A DNA stretch of 64,000 nt from Salipiger profundus (GTDB lineage Bacteria; Pseudomonadota; Alphaproteobacteria; Rhodobacterales; Rhodobacteraceae). The translations under genes and the position numbers were made by a program. Location: positions 682,001 through 746,000 of the forward strand of contig NZ_CP014796.1 in NCBI RefSeq assembly GCF_001969385.1. The letters are read 5' to 3'. How positions within the stretch are numbered: the stretch's first letter is position 1; the number at the start of each line of letters is the position of its first letter. Below the pieces are notes generated by a model. That model was given only the letters and a program-made list of their open reading frames with translations, was not told the origin of the DNA and did not search any database. This document shows, one piece after another, positions 61,692 to 64,000 of the stretch.

Positions 61692-62147
61692 CTAGTCCAC
61701 GGCCTCGATCCTGACCTCGATCTCCCCGGCCTGCTTCAGGGCCGAAAAGTCACCCTCGAATTCCCCCAGCCGCACAAGCCCGCGCGAGTCGGAAAAGGGC
61801 GCGACGAAAATCGCCAGGTTCTTCCATGGCGCATACTGCGTGATGTCCCCGGCTTTCGGCTCGTAGCTCCCGGGCATGCCGCCGCTGTCCAGCTTGCGCC
61901 CGAGGTCTCCCACCTTTTCGATGCCGTGAAAATCCGACAGCGTGATCGTGAGCGGCAGCATCGACGCGAAGTCCCGCGCGGCCGGGGTGTCGTCGAGCCT
62001 GGCCGCCAGTTCCTCGTCGCCCACGATGAAAGTGATACGTGTCATGTCGGTCTCCTTGTCCGGCTCCGAAGCTTGCCCCGGCAGAGCGAGCAGTGCGACC
62101 GCGCACGCCGCGATCACCCTGCGGGAACGGATTGCGGCTGCTTGCAT
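61692..62147 (-). CDS. Secreted cyclophilin-like fold protein
   Basis: A 151-residue protein. The signal peptide is MQAAAIRSRRVIAACAVALLALPGQAS. The mature domain of about 120 residues begins RITFIVGDEELAARLDDTPAARDFASMLPLTITLSDFHG and contains GDITQYAPWKNLAIFV and LVRLGEFEGD, the pattern of the bacterial cyclophilin-like (DUF/cyclophil_like) family. These have the cyclophilin barrel but usually lack isomerase residues. The start at 62147 follows GGAGATCACC. It is divergent from the cupin gene; the 236-base space between them holds possible promoters but no clear operator. Confidence 0.7.
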   Translation of the reverse strand: MQAAAIRSRRVIAACAVALLALPGQASEPDKETDMTRITFIVGDEELAARLDDTPAARDFASMLPLTITLSDFHGIEKVGDLGRKLDSGGMPGSYEPKAGDITQYAPWKNLAIFVAPFSDSRGLVRLGEFEGDFSALKQAGEIEVRIEAVD

Positions 62148-62383
62148 GGTGATCTCCATCCGGCGTCGCAGGCGGCCGGAATGGCCCCCCTGCTCAGTCG
62201 AAGGATCGGACAAAATCGGCCTGAAGTGAAGGAGGCTTTGCACACGCCACTGATGAGACCTCCTCATGGATGGCATCTGATCCGGGCACATTATCCCACC
62301 TTCGAAGCGACCTACCTGATCGTCACAGGCAATCGGCCTGATCCCGGCCATCTGGCCGCCACCGAAAACGGAGACGACCACAG

Positions 62384-62842
62384 ATGAAATCCCTTCTTGC
62401 CGCTACGCTCGGCCTCACGCTCGCCGCCCCCGCGGCCTTCGCACAATCCATGACCCTGACCCAGGCCGAAGATCGCGCCGGTCAGGTCGGCAGCTCCGAT
62501 AGCTTCACCGGCACGGCCTACGTTGCCCCGGTCTTCCCCCCGGAAATGAACGACGTGAGCGCCGGGGAAGTCACCTTCCTGCCCGGCGCCCGGTCGGCGT
62601 GGCACACTCACCCGGCGGGCCAGATGCTCGTCGTCACGCACGGCACCGGTTGGGTGCAGGAACGCGGTGAGCCGAAACAGGTGATGCAGGCAGGCGACGT
62701 CGTCTGGTGCCCGCCGGAGATCGAACACTGGCACGGCGCTACCGACTCGACCTCGGTCACGCACTACGCGATCCAGGCGAACGTCGACGGCTCGGCCGTG
62801 ACCTGGGGCGAGCACGTCACCGACGAGGAATACGCCGAGTAA
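62384..62842 (+). CDS. Secreted cupin-domain protein
   Basis: A 152-residue protein with a signal peptide ([21 protein letters not shown]) and one cupin barrel. The first cupin motif, [26 protein letters not shown], carries the two His and a Gln in place of the usual Glu. The second, [17 protein letters not shown], supplies the third His. A metal site is therefore likely. The family includes carboxymuconolactone-decarboxylase-associated and quercetinase-like cupins. It lies between the divergent cyclophilin-like gene and a LysR gene, an arrangement seen with secreted oxidoreductase-associated proteins. Confidence 0.78.
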   Translation: MKSLLAATLGLTLAAPAAFAQSMTLTQAEDRAGQVGSSDSFTGTAYVAPVFPPEMNDVSAGEVTFLPGARSAWHTHPAGQMLVVTHGTGWVQERGEPKQVMQAGDVVWCPPEIEHWHGATDSTSVTHYAIQANVDGSAVTWGEHVTDEEYAE

Positions 62843-62911
62843 AACACGGGTGATCGCTCTGGATAATCGCTAGATTTCATGAGCGCGTCGCATATATCAT
62901 GAGGAAGACCA

Positions 62912-63835
62912 ATGATCCTGGATCCCCAGCTCAAGGCCTTCCTCATGTTACGCGAGAATATCAACGACCTGATCGCGCTTGCCGCCGTTGCGGAAGAGCG
63001 CAGTTTCACCCGAGCCGCCGCGCGCCTCAACGTGTCGCAGTCGGCGCTGAGCCACACGATCAAGGGGCTTGAACGCCGCCTCGGCCTGCGGCTCCTGACA
63101 CGGACGACGCGCAGCGTGGCGCCCACGCTGGAGGGCGAAGACCTTCTGGCCACCCTGAACCCGTGTTTCGACAAGATCGAGGCACGGCTTCAGGCCCTTA
63201 ACGACTCGCGCGATCAGCCGACCGGGACGGTCCGCATCGTCGCGGTGGAATACGCGATCGAGACCATCCTCTGGCCCAAGCTCTCACCGGTGCTGAAGGC
63301 GCATCCCGCGGTGAACGTCGAGCTGGTCATGGACTACGGCTACACCGATCTTGCCGAATCCCAGTGTGATGCGGGCGTGCGCTACGGCGAGCAGGTCAGC
63401 GACGGCATGATCGCGATGCGCATCGGGCCGGAAGAACGCATGCTCTGCGTCGGCTCCCCCGAATACCTCGACACGGCCGGCACACCGCAGGTGCCGCAGG
63501 ATCTGTCCGAACACCGCTGCATCAACCTGCGGCTGTCGACCCACGGCGCACTCTATGCCTGGGAGTTCGAGGACGCCGACGGCAACGAGATCAGGGTCAA
63601 GGTGCAGGGCCAGGCCTGCTTCAACACCATCAACCCCGTGATGCGGGCGGCAAAGGACGGACATGGCCTGGCGCTGGTGCCGGAACGGCTGGCCCAGCCG
63701 ATGCTGAAGGACGGCGTGCTTCGCCCCTGCCTCGAGGACTTCAGCCCCTACTTCCCCGGGTTCCACCTCTACTACCCCAGTCGCCAGAGGCCCTCGTCGG
63801 CCTTCCAGGTGGTCCTGGACGCTCTGCGTGAATAG
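62912..63835 (+). CDS. LysR-family transcriptional regulator
   Basis: A 307-residue regulator. The HTH is LIALAAVAEERSFTRAAARLNVSQSALSHTIKGLERRLGLRLLTRTTRSVAPT (short motifs SFTRAAARLNVSQSALSHT and GLRLLTRTTR), followed by the effector-binding domain from about residue 95. This close match to the CrgA/YafC-like group fits regulators of small oxidoreductase loci. The ATG at 62912 has GAGGA six bases upstream; 62945 (MLRENINDL) would match the family start more exactly and cannot be ruled out. It is co-oriented with the cupin gene and probably controls neighbours on one or both sides. Confidence 0.88.
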   Translation: MILDPQLKAFLMLRENINDLIALAAVAEERSFTRAAARLNVSQSALSHTIKGLERRLGLRLLTRTTRSVAPTLEGEDLLATLNPCFDKIEARLQALNDSRDQPTGTVRIVAVEYAIETILWPKLSPVLKAHPAVNVELVMDYGYTDLAESQCDAGVRYGEQVSDGMIAMRIGPEERMLCVGSPEYLDTAGTPQVPQDLSEHRCINLRLSTHGALYAWEFEDADGNEIRVKVQGQACFNTINPVMRAAKDGHGLALVPERLAQPMLKDGVLRPCLEDFSPYFPGFHLYYPSRQRPSSAFQVVLDALRE

Positions 63836-63944
63836 GCTTCATTGATGAAAGACCGTCATGAGTGGATTGCGGTTCACCTGCATTGAGCGCTGCGCGGTCT
63901 GCCCCACATGGCGAAGGGCAACCAAGAGCTCCAAGGAGATTACG

Positions 63945-64000
63945 ATGAAGACCCTTTTCGCCTCTTCCGCCCTCGTCCTCGCCAGCACCGGTGCCTTCGC
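63945..64000 (+). CDS. Start of an exported protein, cut by the window edge
   Basis: An ATG at 63945 with AAGGAG six to seven bases upstream opens MKTLFASSALVLASTGAFA, a complete signal peptide. The rest lies beyond the window, so the function cannot be given. It follows the LysR gene by 109 bases in the same direction. Confidence 0.7.
   Translation, partial: MKTLFASSALVLASTGAF

Noticed and set aside
1..64000. tRNA, rRNA, CRISPR arrays, insertion sequences, integrases or toxin-antitoxin pairs
   Set aside because: I looked for clover-leaf ends, regularly spaced repeats, transposase motifs and short paired ORFs, and saw none. A dedicated tRNA/ncRNA scan was not possible.

Overview
The window is high-GC (clearly above 60 percent by eye), densely coded DNA from an alphaproteobacterial chromosome. 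It most resembles the roseobacter side of the Rhodobacteraceae. The signs are a methylsuccinyl-CoA dehydrogenase of the ethylmalonyl-CoA pathway, a lepB-rnc-era-recO-pgsA-moaD-moaE housekeeping run, a glnK-amtB pair, a TauE/TIGR02186 pair, and intergenic palindromes of a kind common in that family. No rRNA, tRNA, CRISPR array, insertion sequence, phage or plasmid gene was seen. This is mostly an ordinary core chromosome with some accessory catabolic and efflux loci.

Layout. 0-9.8 kb: fatty acyl-CoA ligase; a gap holding two decayed gene ends; a hybrid histidine kinase with an OmpR-type regulator; then a leftward set of a four-helix stress protein, an M20 amidohydrolase, a thioesterase, a TIGR02186 protein, a TauE/SafE permease and a DUF4386 membrane protein. 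9.8-16.2 kb: TetR regulator divergent from a two-gene RND efflux system, then a persulfide-dioxygenase-like metallohydrolase. 16.2-24.4 kb: amino-acid ABC transporter (two permeases and a binding protein, no ATPase), pheT, an EF-hand protein, a carboxymuconolactone-decarboxylase-like protein, a repeat-rich gap and mcd. 24.5-29.7 kb: an accessory catabolic cluster (second TauE permease, enolase-superfamily enzyme, ThDP enzyme, GntR regulator, Asp/Glu racemase-like protein). 29.8-33.0 kb: glpD-glpK. 33.3-40.2 kb: lepB, rnc, DMT exporter, a small secreted protein, era, DUF1491, Pr6Pr protein, recO, pgsA, moaD, moaE. 40.3-44.1 kb: FadR-type regulator and a split PQQ dehydrogenase of SldAB type. 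44.3-53.1 kb: amtB, glnK, a class A PBP, a tandem aldehyde dehydrogenase, rsfS, rlmH and uppP. 53.3-59.9 kb: glutamate synthase gltD and gltB with a GFA-family gene between them. 60-64 kb: GAF protein, mtgA, cyclophilin-like protein, cupin, LysR regulator and the start of another exported protein.

Two themes connect the genes. Glycerol (or another polyol) could be handled in the cytoplasm by GlpK/GlpD and in the periplasm by the SldAB-like dehydrogenase. Nitrogen assimilation is represented by AmtB, GlnK and GltBD. Cell-envelope synthesis recurs too (PBP1A-like, MtgA, UppP, LepB, PgsA).

No clearly new multi-gene system stands out. The best leads are the SldA-like protein with an acidic linker of about 130 residues, a stop-start-coupled 18-codon leader ORF ahead of rsfS, nested inverted repeats at 22.4-22.6 kb, an uncharacterised enolase/ThDP/racemase/TauE cluster, and a scar where two divergent genes appear to have lost their 5' ends.
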